Source: UBA9676 sp963837105 (GTDB taxonomy: Bacteria; Actinomycetota; Actinomycetes; Streptosporangiales; Streptosporangiaceae). From it: a stretch of 64,000 bases of DNA. Each line of letters begins with the position of its first letter. The first letter of the stretch is position 1. Where the stretch lies: the NCBI GenBank assembly GCA_963837105.1, contig CAWIMG010000039.1, positions 62,001-126,000 on the forward strand, in the 5' to 3' direction. Below the pieces are notes generated by a model. It saw only the letters and a program-made list of their open reading frames with translations. It did no database searches and was not told where the DNA came from. Both the position numbers and the translations under genes were made by a program. Shown here in pieces: positions 49,096-57,647 of the stretch.

Positions 49096-49823
49096 AGATC
49101 TCCGCCTACCTGCGGGTGTCCACCGACACCCAGGCAGAGCATGGCCTGGGCCTTGACGTCCAGCGCCAGGCCATCCGGGCCTGGGCTCGCCCGCATGGGC
49201 ACCGGTCACCAGCTGGCACACCGACGCCGGGATCAGCGGGAGCAACGGCCTGGACTCGCGGGAGGCCCTGCCCGATGCCGTGGCTGAGGTCCGTGATCAC
49301 CGGGCGGCTGGCCTGGTGGTCTACCGGCTGGACAGGCTGGCCAGGGACCTGATCTTGCAGGAAACCCTGCTGGCCGAGATCACCGCGGCGGGCGGGCAGG
49401 TGTTCTCCACCATGCCAGGCGAGCAGGCGGTGATCGAGGATGATCCCGAGGACCCCAGCCGCCGCCTGATCCGCCAGGTGCTCGGGGCGGTGGCCGAGTA
49501 CGAGCGGTCCCTGATCAGGCTCAGGCTGCGGAATGGCCGCCGCCGCAAGGCCGAACGGGGGCGGGTACGCCTACGGCTCACCGCCGCTGGGCTGGCGCGC
49601 TGAGGCCCGCGAGCTGGTGCCCGAGCCAGCCGGGCAGGCCGCCCTGGCCCGCATACACGAGCTGCGGGCAGCCGGGCAGTCGGTCAGGTCGATCGCCGCG
49701 GCGCTCACGGCTGAGGGCCACCGGCCCAAGCGGGGCGGGCGCTGGCACCCGGAGACGATCCGGCGGATCATCAGCCAATTGACCGATACGGGCGGCACTG
49801 AGACGGCACCGGCCAGACACTGA
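49092..49823 (+). pseudogene. Serine recombinase with two frameshifts
   Basis: Frame 1 starts MKISAYLRVSTDTQAEHGLG with the catalytic Ser10 of resolvases, breaks near 49200 and resumes in another frame as WHTDAGISGSNGLDSREALP, VVYRLDRLARDLILQETLLA, VLGAVAEYERSLIRLRLRNG. A second break near 49560 is followed by GYAYGSPPLGWRAEARELVP and IRSIAAALTAEG-like helix-turn-helix sequence (QSVRSIAAALTAEGHRPKRG, ETIRRIISQL). Together they form a small serine recombinase of about 240 residues. With two shifts it is probably inactive. Confidence 0.8.
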
Positions 49824-49937
49824 ACACCGGTAGCCTCGGCGAGCTGGCCGAGTACCTCGAAGAGGAGATCGAGGTTAGAGCGTTCACGGGCCACGTGCCG
49901 CTCAGGGCAGCTCATGCCATTTGCTGGGCTGTGCAGC

Positions 49938-49978
49938 GAAGGCCCGGATGCGCCGCAGGGCGCAGAGTCCGGGCCTTC
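49938..49978. terminator. Strong hairpin after the recombinase region
   Basis: GAAGGCCCGGA (49938-49948) pairs perfectly with TCCGGGCCTTC (49968-49978), and the loop contains a further GCGCC/GGCGC stem. It fits a bidirectional terminator at the end of the accessory region. The rest of 49979-50362 shows no gene that I can support and probably holds the mreB promoter. Confidence 0.6.
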
Positions 49979-50362
49979 TGCCACGTGGTCAGCAGGACGG
50001 GTCGTAACCGCCAACGGATGCGCAGGTCGGCTGACGCCGGTTGGCGAGATGCTGTTAAGCGCATTGAGCAGGTGGCTGACCTCCACCGCGCTCGCCCGGT
50101 CAGCTGCCGCCGCGGGCACTATTCGCGGCGATCACTCGTTGTATGCACAGCAGAACATCGTGCTACGGATCCGGCTCACCGGACTCTGCCGAACAGAAAT
50201 CGAACGGGTAATCAGGAACCTCTTTCCTCACCTCGTTCGGGGCGGCCCGGCACTGGTCGGTGAAGGACAAGGGCCGTCGCTCTCGCTGACAAGGGCGTGA
50301 GCTGCGGTGGCAAGACCACAGATCATCCAGCAGGGCCAATTCCTGGAAGATTCTCGTTCCTC

Positions 50363-51394
50363 ATGAGCAACGCGCTGGCGTTTCTGGGCCGTGACATGGC
50401 GGTCGATCTGGGCACCGCGAACACCCTGGTCTACGTCCGGGGGCGCGGGATCGTGCTCAACGAGCCCTCCGTGGTGGCGCTGAATACCAACACCGGCCAG
50501 ATCGTCGCAGTGGGGGTCGAGGCGAAACGGATGATCGGGCGGACGCCCGGCAATATCGTGGCCATGCGCCCGCTCAAGGACGGTGTCATCGCCGACTTCG
50601 ACGTGACCGAGCGGATGCTGCGCTACTTCATCCAGAAAGTGCACCGGCGCCGGCACCTGGCCAAGCCGCGGGTGGTCGTGGCGGTGCCCAGCGGCATCAC
50701 CGGTGTGGAGCAGAGCGCCGTCAAGGAGGCAGGCCATCAGGCTGGCGCCCGCCGGGTCTACATCATCGAGGAACCGATGGCGGCCGCCATCGGAGCCGGG
50801 CTGCCTGTCAACGAGCCAACCGGGAATATGGTGGTGGACATCGGCGGCGGCACCACCGAGGTCGCCGTCATCTCGCTGGGCGGCATCGTAACCTCTCAGT
50901 CGATCCGCGTTGCTGGAGACGAACTCGACCAGGCGATCATCACCTTCGGCAAGAAGGAGCACTCGCTAATGGTGGGCGAACGCACCGCCGAGGAAATCAA
51001 GATGGCCCTGGGGTCCGCGTACCCGTCGGTGGATGAGCCGCACGCGGAGATACGCGGCCGGGACCTCGTGAGCGGCCTGCCGAAGACCATCGTGATCTGC
51101 GCGGAGGAAATCCGGCGCGCCATCGCGGAGCCAGTCAGCCTGATCGTCAACACCATCAAGTCAACGCTCGACAAGTGCCCACCCGAACTGGCCGGGGACG
51201 TGATGGACCGGGGGATCGTGCTGACCGGCGGCGGTGCGCTGCTACGCGGGCTGGACGACCGGCTGCGGGAAGAGACCGGCATCCCCATCCACATGGCCGA
51301 CAACCCGCTTGATTCGGTGGTGCTCGGCACCGGCAAGTGCGTGGAGGACTTCGACACCTTGCGGCAGGTGCTGGTGCCCGAGTCCAGACGCTGA
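50363..51394 (+). CDS. mreB: Rod-shape-determining protein, MreB/Mbl family
   Basis: 343 residues from ATG 50363: RDMAVDLGTANTLVYVRGRG (phosphate 1), VVAVPSGITGVEQSAVKEAG, IEEPMAAAIGAGLPV, DIGGGTTEVAVISLGG (phosphate 2) and VLTGGGALLRGLDDRLREET (adenosine motif). The actin-like ATPase forms membrane filaments that guide wall synthesis. It stands alone: no mreC or mreD follows, so it may be a second, sporulation- or hyphae-related copy as in some actinomycetes. A GTG-less extension to 50297 exists but lacks motif support. Confidence 0.95.
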   Translation: MSNALAFLGRDMAVDLGTANTLVYVRGRGIVLNEPSVVALNTNTGQIVAVGVEAKRMIGRTPGNIVAMRPLKDGVIADFDVTERMLRYFIQKVHRRRHLAKPRVVVAVPSGITGVEQSAVKEAGHQAGARRVYIIEEPMAAAIGAGLPVNEPTGNMVVDIGGGTTEVAVISLGGIVTSQSIRVAGDELDQAIITFGKKEHSLMVGERTAEEIKMALGSAYPSVDEPHAEIRGRDLVSGLPKTIVICAEEIRRAIAEPVSLIVNTIKSTLDKCPPELAGDVMDRGIVLTGGGALLRGLDDRLREETGIPIHMADNPLDSVVLGTGKCVEDFDTLRQVLVPESRR

Positions 51395-51572
51395 CCGCCC
51401 CGGCAGGGGGCCGCCGGTTCTGCCAAGCGAGGATGCTAGCCCGGCCGGTGCGCTCACTTTGGGCTGTTTCGGGCGTGCACCATCCAGCTCACGATGATCC
51501 GGCCCGGTCCCCACGGGTGCCCGTTCGCGCACTCCTGCGGGGAGCACCACCAGTCCGGCCGTCGCAGCGGCG

Positions 51573-52352
51573 TCAGTGGGGCATCATTCGCAGCCCGGCA
51601 TCGAGCCGGATCGTTTCGCCGTTCAGGTAGGGGTTGCGCACGATCTCCAGCACAAGCGAGGCGAACTCGGGTGTGCCGCCGAACCGGTGCGGCGAGGCCA
51701 TCGCCTGGACGAGCGCGGCCCGCGTCGACTCCGGCACGAGGCTGAGCATCGGGGTCTCGAACAGGCCAGGGGCGATCGACATGACCCGGATGTCCCGCGC
51801 TGCCAGGTCCCGTGCGGCGGTGAGGGTCAGGCCGACGATGCCCGCCTTGGAGGCGGCGTAGGCCGCCTGCCCCACCTGCCCTTCGTAGGCGGCGATCGAC
51901 GCGGTGTTGATGATGACGCCGCGCTCGGTGTCGGCCCGGCCCGGGTCGTCGGCCAGTGGCTCGTTCGCCGCCATGGCCACCGCGGCAAGCCGCAGCATGT
52001 TGAACGTGCCCACCAGGTTGATGTCGAGGATCTGGCGGAAAAGGGCCAGGTCGTGTGCCTTTCCGTTGCGGTCCACGATCCTGGCGCCCCAGCCCACGCC
52101 AGCGCAGTTGACCAGCACCCGCAGTGGCCCGAGCGCCGCCGCCTGGTCGACCGCCGCCTGGACGTCGGCCTCGCTGGTGACGTCGGCCCGTACGAAGGTC
52201 CCGACACCGGCACCGGCGAGCTCTTGGCCCGCCTCCTGGTTGGTGTCGGCCAGCACCACCTTCGCGCCGGCCGTGTGCAGGCACTCGGCGGCGGCCCGGC
52301 CCAGGCCGGACGCGGCGCCGGTGACCAGCGCGACTGCTCCGTCGATGCGCAT
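51573..52352 (-). CDS. Short-chain dehydrogenase, 3-hydroxyacyl-CoA dehydrogenase type II-like
   Basis: 259 residues: TGAASGLG (11-18) for NAD binding, NCAGVGWGARIVDRNGKAHD, catalytic Ser152 (NTASIAAYEG), Tyr165 and Lys169 (YAASK), and IAPGLFETPMLSLVPESTRA, a hallmark of the HSD10-type 3-hydroxyacyl-CoA dehydrogenases, which oxidise 3-hydroxyacyl-CoA in beta-oxidation. The next upstream gene on the same strand ends 13 bp before it. Confidence 0.88.
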   Translation of the reverse strand: MRIDGAVALVTGAASGLGRAAAECLHTAGAKVVLADTNQEAGQELAGAGVGTFVRADVTSEADVQAAVDQAAALGPLRVLVNCAGVGWGARIVDRNGKAHDLALFRQILDINLVGTFNMLRLAAVAMAANEPLADDPGRADTERGVIINTASIAAYEGQVGQAAYAASKAGIVGLTLTAARDLAARDIRVMSIAPGLFETPMLSLVPESTRAALVQAMASPHRFGGTPEFASLVLEIVRNPYLNGETIRLDAGLRMMPH

Positions 52353-52365
52353 CGCGGCCTCCGGG

Positions 52366-53508
52366 TTACTCGTGCACGTAGGTACCGGGGGCTGGGCCGA
52401 GCGGAGGGTATTTCTTATTGCCGAGCAGGACTGGATCGTCCGCTGCGACCCAAAGCGCTTGGTTGACTTCCCGCAAGCTCATCTGACATGACCTGGCCAA
52501 GGAGCGGCACACGCTCAGGTACGGCTCCCAGTCTTTCAGCCGAAAAGACCTGGGGCCGGCGGGCATCAGCCCAAGTGCCCGCAAGGACTTCAATGCCCTG
52601 GTGTCGGCAATGGTGAACTCTTGCGGGTGGCAGGCGGCCAGGATGACACTGCCCATCGCCGGGCCGAACCCGAAAATGCCGGTGCGCGCCGAAAGGATCA
52701 AGAGCGGCCGGTAGTCTCCTGCCGCTGCCAAGGCCGAACGGATGACGTCTGCGGCGCCCGCGACCGGCGGCCGTCCTCGCCATCGCTCGCTCGAAACCCC
52801 CGACAGCGCCCGGGCCTTGCGGTGGGGCATTGACCGAAACTTCCACCCGATCAGCTCTATGACCTGCTCGCGATCGAGCGCTTCGACGCCAGCGAATCGC
52901 GCCAGCCACTTGCCCTCATCGGCGCGCACGGCAGCATTGTGCTCAGCAGTGGCGGCTGGGTGTGGGTACTGCGCCCGCCAGGCCGCGAGCTGCGCACATG
53001 CAGCGGTGCGCTGCGGGAAATTCTGGCCCGCGGGCAGTACCGGAAGTGCTGTGCCAGCGGGATGGGCCAGGGCACAGCCGAGCCGGGCGATAAAGCTGCG
53101 GACGGTCACGGCGGCGAAGCAGCGCACGATGGCCGGGTCCAGCGCCGCTCCTGCCTGGCCCGGCAACCGGTATACCCCGGCGAGGGTGAGCGCCGTGGTC
53201 TTCGCCCCGGCCGGGGACAGCGTCAGGTCGGCATCCAGAGCCGGGAACACGGCGCCGTCGGGTCCGATCGCATCCCAGCGCAGCCAGAGCCGGGCACAGC
53301 CCTGCTTTTCGATGAGATCTCCGGGCCGCACCCCAGCCAGCCGGGACAATCCTGCCACGGGTCCCGCCGCCTCCGCCAGGCCGGTGATCCCCTCGCCATA
53401 GGCACATTCGGAGGCACCCAGCAGCACGCCGTCTCCGGCCAGGCGCCCCAGCCGGGCCCTGGCGGCATCAAAGCTGACGTCCAGCAGGAGGTGATCGCCG
53501 ACGAACAT
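52366..53508 (-). CDS. Unrecognised protein, paralogue 1 of a tandem pair
   Basis: About 380 residues from ATG 53508 (53520 possible). The N-terminal 160 residues resemble an SRPBCC-like or polyketide-cyclase-like sheet/helix domain (MFVGDHLLLDVSFDAARARL, AYGEGITGL, ALDADLTLSPAGAKTTALTL, FAAVTVRSFIARLGCALAHP). A short cysteine-containing linker follows, and the C-terminal half (about 200-380) has a helical region with WLARFAGVEALDREQVIELI and LRALGLMPAGPRSFRLKDWE. The N-terminal domain is also found in the frameshifted gene just upstream (53724-54237). I cannot assign a function. Confidence 0.6.
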   Translation of the reverse strand: MFVGDHLLLDVSFDAARARLGRLAGDGVLLGASECAYGEGITGLAEAAGPVAGLSRLAGVRPGDLIEKQGCARLWLRWDAIGPDGAVFPALDADLTLSPAGAKTTALTLAGVYRLPGQAGAALDPAIVRCFAAVTVRSFIARLGCALAHPAGTALPVLPAGQNFPQRTAACAQLAAWRAQYPHPAATAEHNAAVRADEGKWLARFAGVEALDREQVIELIGWKFRSMPHRKARALSGVSSERWRGRPPVAGAADVIRSALAAAGDYRPLLILSARTGIFGFGPAMGSVILAACHPQEFTIADTRALKSLRALGLMPAGPRSFRLKDWEPYLSVCRSLARSCQMSLREVNQALWVAADDPVLLGNKKYPPLGPAPGTYVHE

Positions 53509-53723
53509 ACTTCCGCCCATACCGCCAGTCCACTCATCTGACGCCCGCCTGGGCAGGGCCAGAGGTCATGCCAGGACATGCCAGACGTCCGGCAGCAGCG
53601 GGGATTAACCAAGGCTCACACGCGCCTACCGCCCCCCGGGAACCGGCCGGCACCGTGCCGGAGAGACCGGCAGGGCACAGGCGGCCCGGGTCGGACGGTC
53701 GGCCAGGATGAGGATGCGACCGC

Positions 53724-54237
53724 TCAGGGCGTTCCCAGCTCTGGGGCGGGATGCCACCAGCGGCTGCCGTTCTCGGCGGGCACCGGGCTGGTAATCGCGT
53801 CAGCCATGCCCTGCATGAGGTGGCGGATCGTCGCGGTGGCTACCGCGTGCAGCAGGGCGGTGTCCAGCGCGGCACCCAGGCGTCCAAGCGGGGGCCGGTA
53901 GGAGCCGGCCAGCGCCAGCCGGGCCGTTTCCTCTCCTGCGGGGCTGATGGTGATGGTGGCATCCAGCACCGGGAACATCCCGCCGGTGCTGCCCGCGGCC
54001 TCCCAGCGCAGGCCAACGCTCATGTGTGTCGTCCCGGTAGATGGGATCGAGGAAGCTGACCTGCACCAGCTTGGTCACGACCCCACTAGCCGGACCGACC
54101 CGAAGCAGCCCGGTCACGGTCTCGCCATAGGCGGCCTCCGACGCCCCGGCCAGCCAGTTGCCCTGCAGCAGGCTCACGAACCGGGCCTGGGCCTGGCGGG
54201 ACCCGGTACCGACAATGACGTCCTCGGCGAGGAACAT
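53724..54237 (-). pseudogene. Paralogue 2, frameshifted SRPBCC-like domain gene
   Basis: From ATG 54237: MFLAEDVIVGTGSRQAQARF, GASEAAYGETVTGLLRVG, FLDPIYRDD. A one-base shift in a CACACA run near 54030 leads into MSVGLRWEAAGSTGGMFPVL, DATITISPAGEETARLALAG and ATATIRHLMQGMADAITSP, ending at 53724. Both parts align with the first 160 residues of the gene at 52366-53508 (for example AYGEGITGL / AYGETVTGL and LSPAGAKTTALTLAG / ISPAGEETARLALAG). The C-terminal half of the paralogue is absent. Confidence 0.7.
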
Positions 54238-54383
54238 GCCCCAACCGTCGTTGCCGCCAGAACCGCCGCGCAGGGCCGAACGTCCCCCCGTTGGTCCTGG
54301 CCCGAGTCCTCGCAGGGCATTCTCTGCTGTGCGTTCGAGGTCGTGCTTGTGCCCCCGGGCCTGGGCCGGTCTGGGATGGCGGT

Positions 54384-55877
54384 TCATTCCGGTTTGCTGG
54401 TGACTGGCCAGGTGTGGACTGGCAGCCCGGTCTCTGCGCACTGGAGGTAGCGGTCGAGCATGACGGCCAGCGCCCGCTCCGGTTCGTGATGCCGCCTGGC
54501 GGCGGCGAGTGTGGCGCGCTGCCAGGCGGCGCCGGTCTGGCCCGAGGCTGCCCGGGCGGAGATCACTTCGAGCAGCCCGTCCGCCTCTGCCGCTGCCACG
54601 CCGGCCTGGAGCAGCCCTTGCCGGGCCGCCGGCACCAGTTCGGCCACAAGCTTGGCGGCGGTGAGCGTCCGCATCTGGTCGCGGTGCTCAGCTGGCCAGT
54701 TCAGCCGGGCGGACAGGCCCTGCTGGGCGGCGCGGTAGAAGCTGTGATCGGCTCGCTCGAACGGCAGCGCGTAGGTCCACCGCTGGTCCTGCTCGGCCAG
54801 CCACAGGGAAAGGCCGATCAGGAAGGCGGCATTGGCGAGCATGTCGATCACGGTCGGCCCAGCGGGCAGGGCCCGCATCTCAATCCGCAGATGCCCGCCC
54901 GCCGCGGCGTCGTAGATGGCACGGTTCCAGCGCCACACCGTGCCCTGATGCAGCCTGAGCTCATCCAGCGGCGGCGCCTGCCACCGGGCATTGTTGGCCT
55001 GCCGGCCAGGGTTGCCGAGCACCGGCAGCAGCGGCCGGTGCAGCCGGACGCTCTCGGTGAACAGTTCCAGCGGCCCGCCGCGGAGCCAGCCCGTTCCCAG
55101 CGCGGAGCGGGCCGGGCGGCGGCGCGGCTCAAGATTGCCGCGGTCGTCGACCGACTGCTTGAACACTGCGATCCGTGTCTCCTCCCACAGCCGGTGGCCA
55201 AGGAACGTGGGCGAGTTGCCGGACACGGCCAGCGCGGGTGCCGTGGCCAGCTGGACCGCGTTGTAAGTGCGCGTGAAGTCGGCCGGATCGACCCGGAGGT
55301 GGATCTGGAACGAGCTGTTCGCCCCCTCCGGCGCGATGTCTTCGCTGGCCATCGCGAGCGGGTCTTCGCCGGCGATCCGGATGTTCACTGGGTCCCGGCG
55401 GAGCCGTCGCAGGCCGCGGTCCAGCGCCCGGTACCGCGGCACGTCCGTGATGACGCTGGGACCGAGGTCAGCCGGCCTCAGCGTGGGCAAGATGCCAATC
55501 ACCGCGGGCCGGCCGGCATGGTGCCGGGCGGCGCCGGCCACGTGATCAAGCAGCACGTTCAGCTCGCCGCCGAGCGCGGCAAATGGCTGGCCGACCAGCA
55601 GGACCGGTGTGGCGTTGAGTTCCAGGTTGAACCGGTCGAGCTCCAGGGTGACCCGCGGATCGGCCACGGCGGCACGGATGGCCTGATTGTGCGGCAGTGG
55701 CCGGGCCGCACCATCGACCAGGAACAGTTCGAGCTCGGCGCCGACCGTGGCGGGGCCAGCCCCAAAGCCCGGCCGCTCCAGCAGCTGCCCGAGCGTGGCC
55801 AGGCATTCCTCGAGCCGTTCGGCGAAACGCTGGTAATCCCGCTCGCCGAACTCCTCCTTGCCTATCTCCGTTCCCAT
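54384..55877 (-). CDS. Glutamate-cysteine ligase family protein (GCS2-like)
   Basis: 497 residues of the carboxylate-amine/GCS2 type: VGAELELFLVDGAARPLPHN, LELDRFNLELNATPV (metal/substrate Glu residues), NSSFQIHLRVDPADFTRTYN, LRIEMRALPAGPTVIDMLAN. Family members ligate Glu to Cys or other amines using ATP. The actinobacterial branch includes EgtA-like and uncharacterised proteins often found beside dormancy genes. The start overlaps the PPOx gene by 16 bp, so it is the third gene of the nitroreductase-PPOx-GCS2 operon. Confidence 0.82.
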   Translation of the reverse strand: MGTEIGKEEFGERDYQRFAERLEECLATLGQLLERPGFGAGPATVGAELELFLVDGAARPLPHNQAIRAAVADPRVTLELDRFNLELNATPVLLVGQPFAALGGELNVLLDHVAGAARHHAGRPAVIGILPTLRPADLGPSVITDVPRYRALDRGLRRLRRDPVNIRIAGEDPLAMASEDIAPEGANSSFQIHLRVDPADFTRTYNAVQLATAPALAVSGNSPTFLGHRLWEETRIAVFKQSVDDRGNLEPRRRPARSALGTGWLRGGPLELFTESVRLHRPLLPVLGNPGRQANNARWQAPPLDELRLHQGTVWRWNRAIYDAAAGGHLRIEMRALPAGPTVIDMLANAAFLIGLSLWLAEQDQRWTYALPFERADHSFYRAAQQGLSARLNWPAEHRDQMRTLTAAKLVAELVPAARQGLLQAGVAAAEADGLLEVISARAASGQTGAAWQRATLAAARRHHEPERALAVMLDRYLQCAETGLPVHTWPVTSKPE

Positions 55878-56332
55878 GGCCGGACCTCACCGCTGCCCCG
55901 TGCGAAGGGGTCACTGGGTGCCCAGATCCGCCGGCCCGTCACCGCCGCGGGCAGGATGCGGACATAGTGGGCCTTGACGCCCGGTGCCCCGGGGTCCAGC
56001 GGGAGTTTGCGCAGACGCGCCAGCTCTGCCGGGTCGGTGACCTCGATCGCCTCACCGCGGACCAGCACGCTCCAGCCGGTATGAGCTGCGGTGTCGGTCC
56101 CGTCGACCTCGAACGCGACCCGGCTGGCCCGGCACGCCGCGTCGAGCTTGGTTCCCTCATCCGTGCGGAACACCACCATGTGGCGGTCGAGGACGAAGTT
56201 GACCGGAAACACCACTGGCCCAAGGTCGTCCACGACAGCCACCCGGCCCAGCCGCTCCCGGGCCAGCAACTCGAAACACTGCGACTTCGGCAGCTCCTGC
56301 CAGCGGGCCTGGCGTGCCGGTTCGTCACCCAT
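55862..56332 (-). CDS. Pyridoxamine 5'-phosphate oxidase-like flavin protein
   Basis: ATG 56332 gives 156 residues: CFELLARERLGRVAVVDDLG, PVVFPVNFVLDRHMVVFRTD, EGTKLDAACRASRVAFEVDG, TGWSVLVRGEAIEVTDPAEL. This is the split beta-barrel of the PNPOx-like family, many of which bind F420, FMN or haem. It overlaps the nitroreductase stop by 8 bp (ATGGGTGA). In mycobacteria the same pairing is part of the hypoxia/dormancy regulon; this role is inferred. Confidence 0.87.
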   Translation of the reverse strand: MGDEPARQARWQELPKSQCFELLARERLGRVAVVDDLGPVVFPVNFVLDRHMVVFRTDEGTKLDAACRASRVAFEVDGTDTAAHTGWSVLVRGEAIEVTDPAELARLRKLPLDPGAPGVKAHYVRILPAAVTGRRIWAPSDPFARGSGEVRPWERR

Positions 56333-57383
56333 GGCTGATGCCGGCCTCTTCGGCACCGTCTCCGGCCAGGACGTCGCCGGGCGGGCGCCGGACACTGGCC
56401 GCCGCCTGGGTGACAGTCCCGAACCGGAGCACCATCTGCGGGTAAGCCCCATCGCTCAGCTGTGCCCGGATGGCCTCCCGGAGCCAGCGAAGCTCCAGCG
56501 GCTGGGTGTGCAAAGCGGCCGCGCCCCCGCCGCTGCTGGCGGTGAGCAGGATCCGCTGCAGCGCCTGCCCGGCGCTGATCCAGTCCGCCGGGCGGTCATG
56601 GGTGGTGGTGAGCAGGGCGGCGATCCCGGCGGATCTGGGCCACGGCGCGGTGCTGAGCGGCGGCAGGCCCCAGCCGTGGCCGTGGGCGAAGTCCCGGCCG
56701 GGGAAGTCCGGGTCGGTGTGCTCGGCCCGTGCCGGGTAAGCGGCCGGCGGCACACCGTCGGTCCGTGCGCTGCCTGGAGGGGACACCCACCGGGCCATTT
56801 CCCGGACGTAGCCGTTGTCGAGCCGCTGGGCGCGTTCCGCGGTCTGGATGGCCGAGGCGAGCGCGGCCCGCCGCCCACCGTCGGCGACGATGCGCAGCAT
56901 CGCACCATAGCGGGCGGCGCTCTCGCGGAGGGCCGAAAGCAGGCCTGGCGGGAGCGGCACCAGGTCGAACCCGCCGCGGTGCGTCCGCCGCAGCCGGACC
57001 TGGCCGAACAGCCGCTGCTCCAACCCGGTGCGGGCTGCCCGCTGCTGCCAGCTCACCCGCGCGACCAGCAGCGGCTGTCCCGGATCGGGCAGCACCGAAG
57101 TCTCCGGGATGTAGCCAAGTGAGCGCAGGGCCAGCCGGGCCGTGAACAGCGCGGCGCCGCAGCTGATCATCATCTCCCGGCCGCCGGGGTCGGCCACCGT
57201 CAGCTGCCGCCCGGCGTCGGCATGCAGGCTGATCTGCTGCCCGCAGGCGGTGAACCGCCAGGGCTGGGTGTTGTGCACCGACGGCGCCCACACCGCCGCC
57301 GTCACCGCGTAGCTGGCGATCTCCGCCGCGGTCAGCGGCGCTGGGTGTACCAGTTCCCCGTCAGGCGGCCATGTGCCGCTCAT
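56325..57383 (-). CDS. Acg-family nitroreductase-fold protein
   Basis: 352 residues from ATG 57383 (ATG 57419 upstream is possible). Sequence: IASYAVTAAVWAPSVHNTQP, WRFTACGQQISLHADAGRQL, GREMMISCGAALFTARLALR, HDRPADWISAGQALQRILLT. This is the Acg type with two fused nitroreductase-like halves; the mycobacterial relatives sequester FMN and are controlled by DosR. It heads the three-gene operon. The inverted repeat at 57460-57485 is a candidate regulatory site. Confidence 0.85.
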   Translation of the reverse strand: MSGTWPPDGELVHPAPLTAAEIASYAVTAAVWAPSVHNTQPWRFTACGQQISLHADAGRQLTVADPGGREMMISCGAALFTARLALRSLGYIPETSVLPDPGQPLLVARVSWQQRAARTGLEQRLFGQVRLRRTHRGGFDLVPLPPGLLSALRESAARYGAMLRIVADGGRRAALASAIQTAERAQRLDNGYVREMARWVSPPGSARTDGVPPAAYPARAEHTDPDFPGRDFAHGHGWGLPPLSTAPWPRSAGIAALLTTTHDRPADWISAGQALQRILLTASSGGGAAALHTQPLELRWLREAIRAQLSDGAYPQMVLRFGTVTQAAASVRRPPGDVLAGDGAEEAGISHG

Positions 57384-57459
57384 GACGGCTCGCGGGCGAG
57401 GCAGGCGGTGATCGCCCATGCCGCCAGTTCACTCCCCGGACACCACGGAGGGCAGTCCC

Positions 57460-57485
57460 GAAGGTCCGTGGTCCGCAGGACCTTC
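57460..57485. promoter_or_regulatory. Inverted repeat upstream of the nitroreductase operon
   Basis: GAAGGTCC (57460-57467) and GGACCTTC (57478-57485) form a perfect 8-bp dyad with a 10-bp centre, about 75-100 bp upstream of the nitroreductase start. The left side continues GGGCAGTCCC, loosely similar to a DosR/DevR box. Which regulator binds is not known. Confidence 0.4.
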
Positions 57486-57647
57486 GCCCAGCTCCTCGCG
57501 CCAGATGCGACGAGTGGCTGGCATGCGGGCGGAGTCTGGGCAGATCGGCGGTGAAGGGGCATCATACGGCTACGCCCGTCAACATGTGGTGTCGGGGTTC
57601 TCGGCGCAGTGAGCGGCGGCCGCTGCGCCTGGGGGAAGGCGGATGCC

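Noticed and set aside
54291..55967. Long rightward open frame opposite the GCS2-like gene
   Set aside because: Same reason: mirror frame of a recognised enzyme gene with no recognisable motif.
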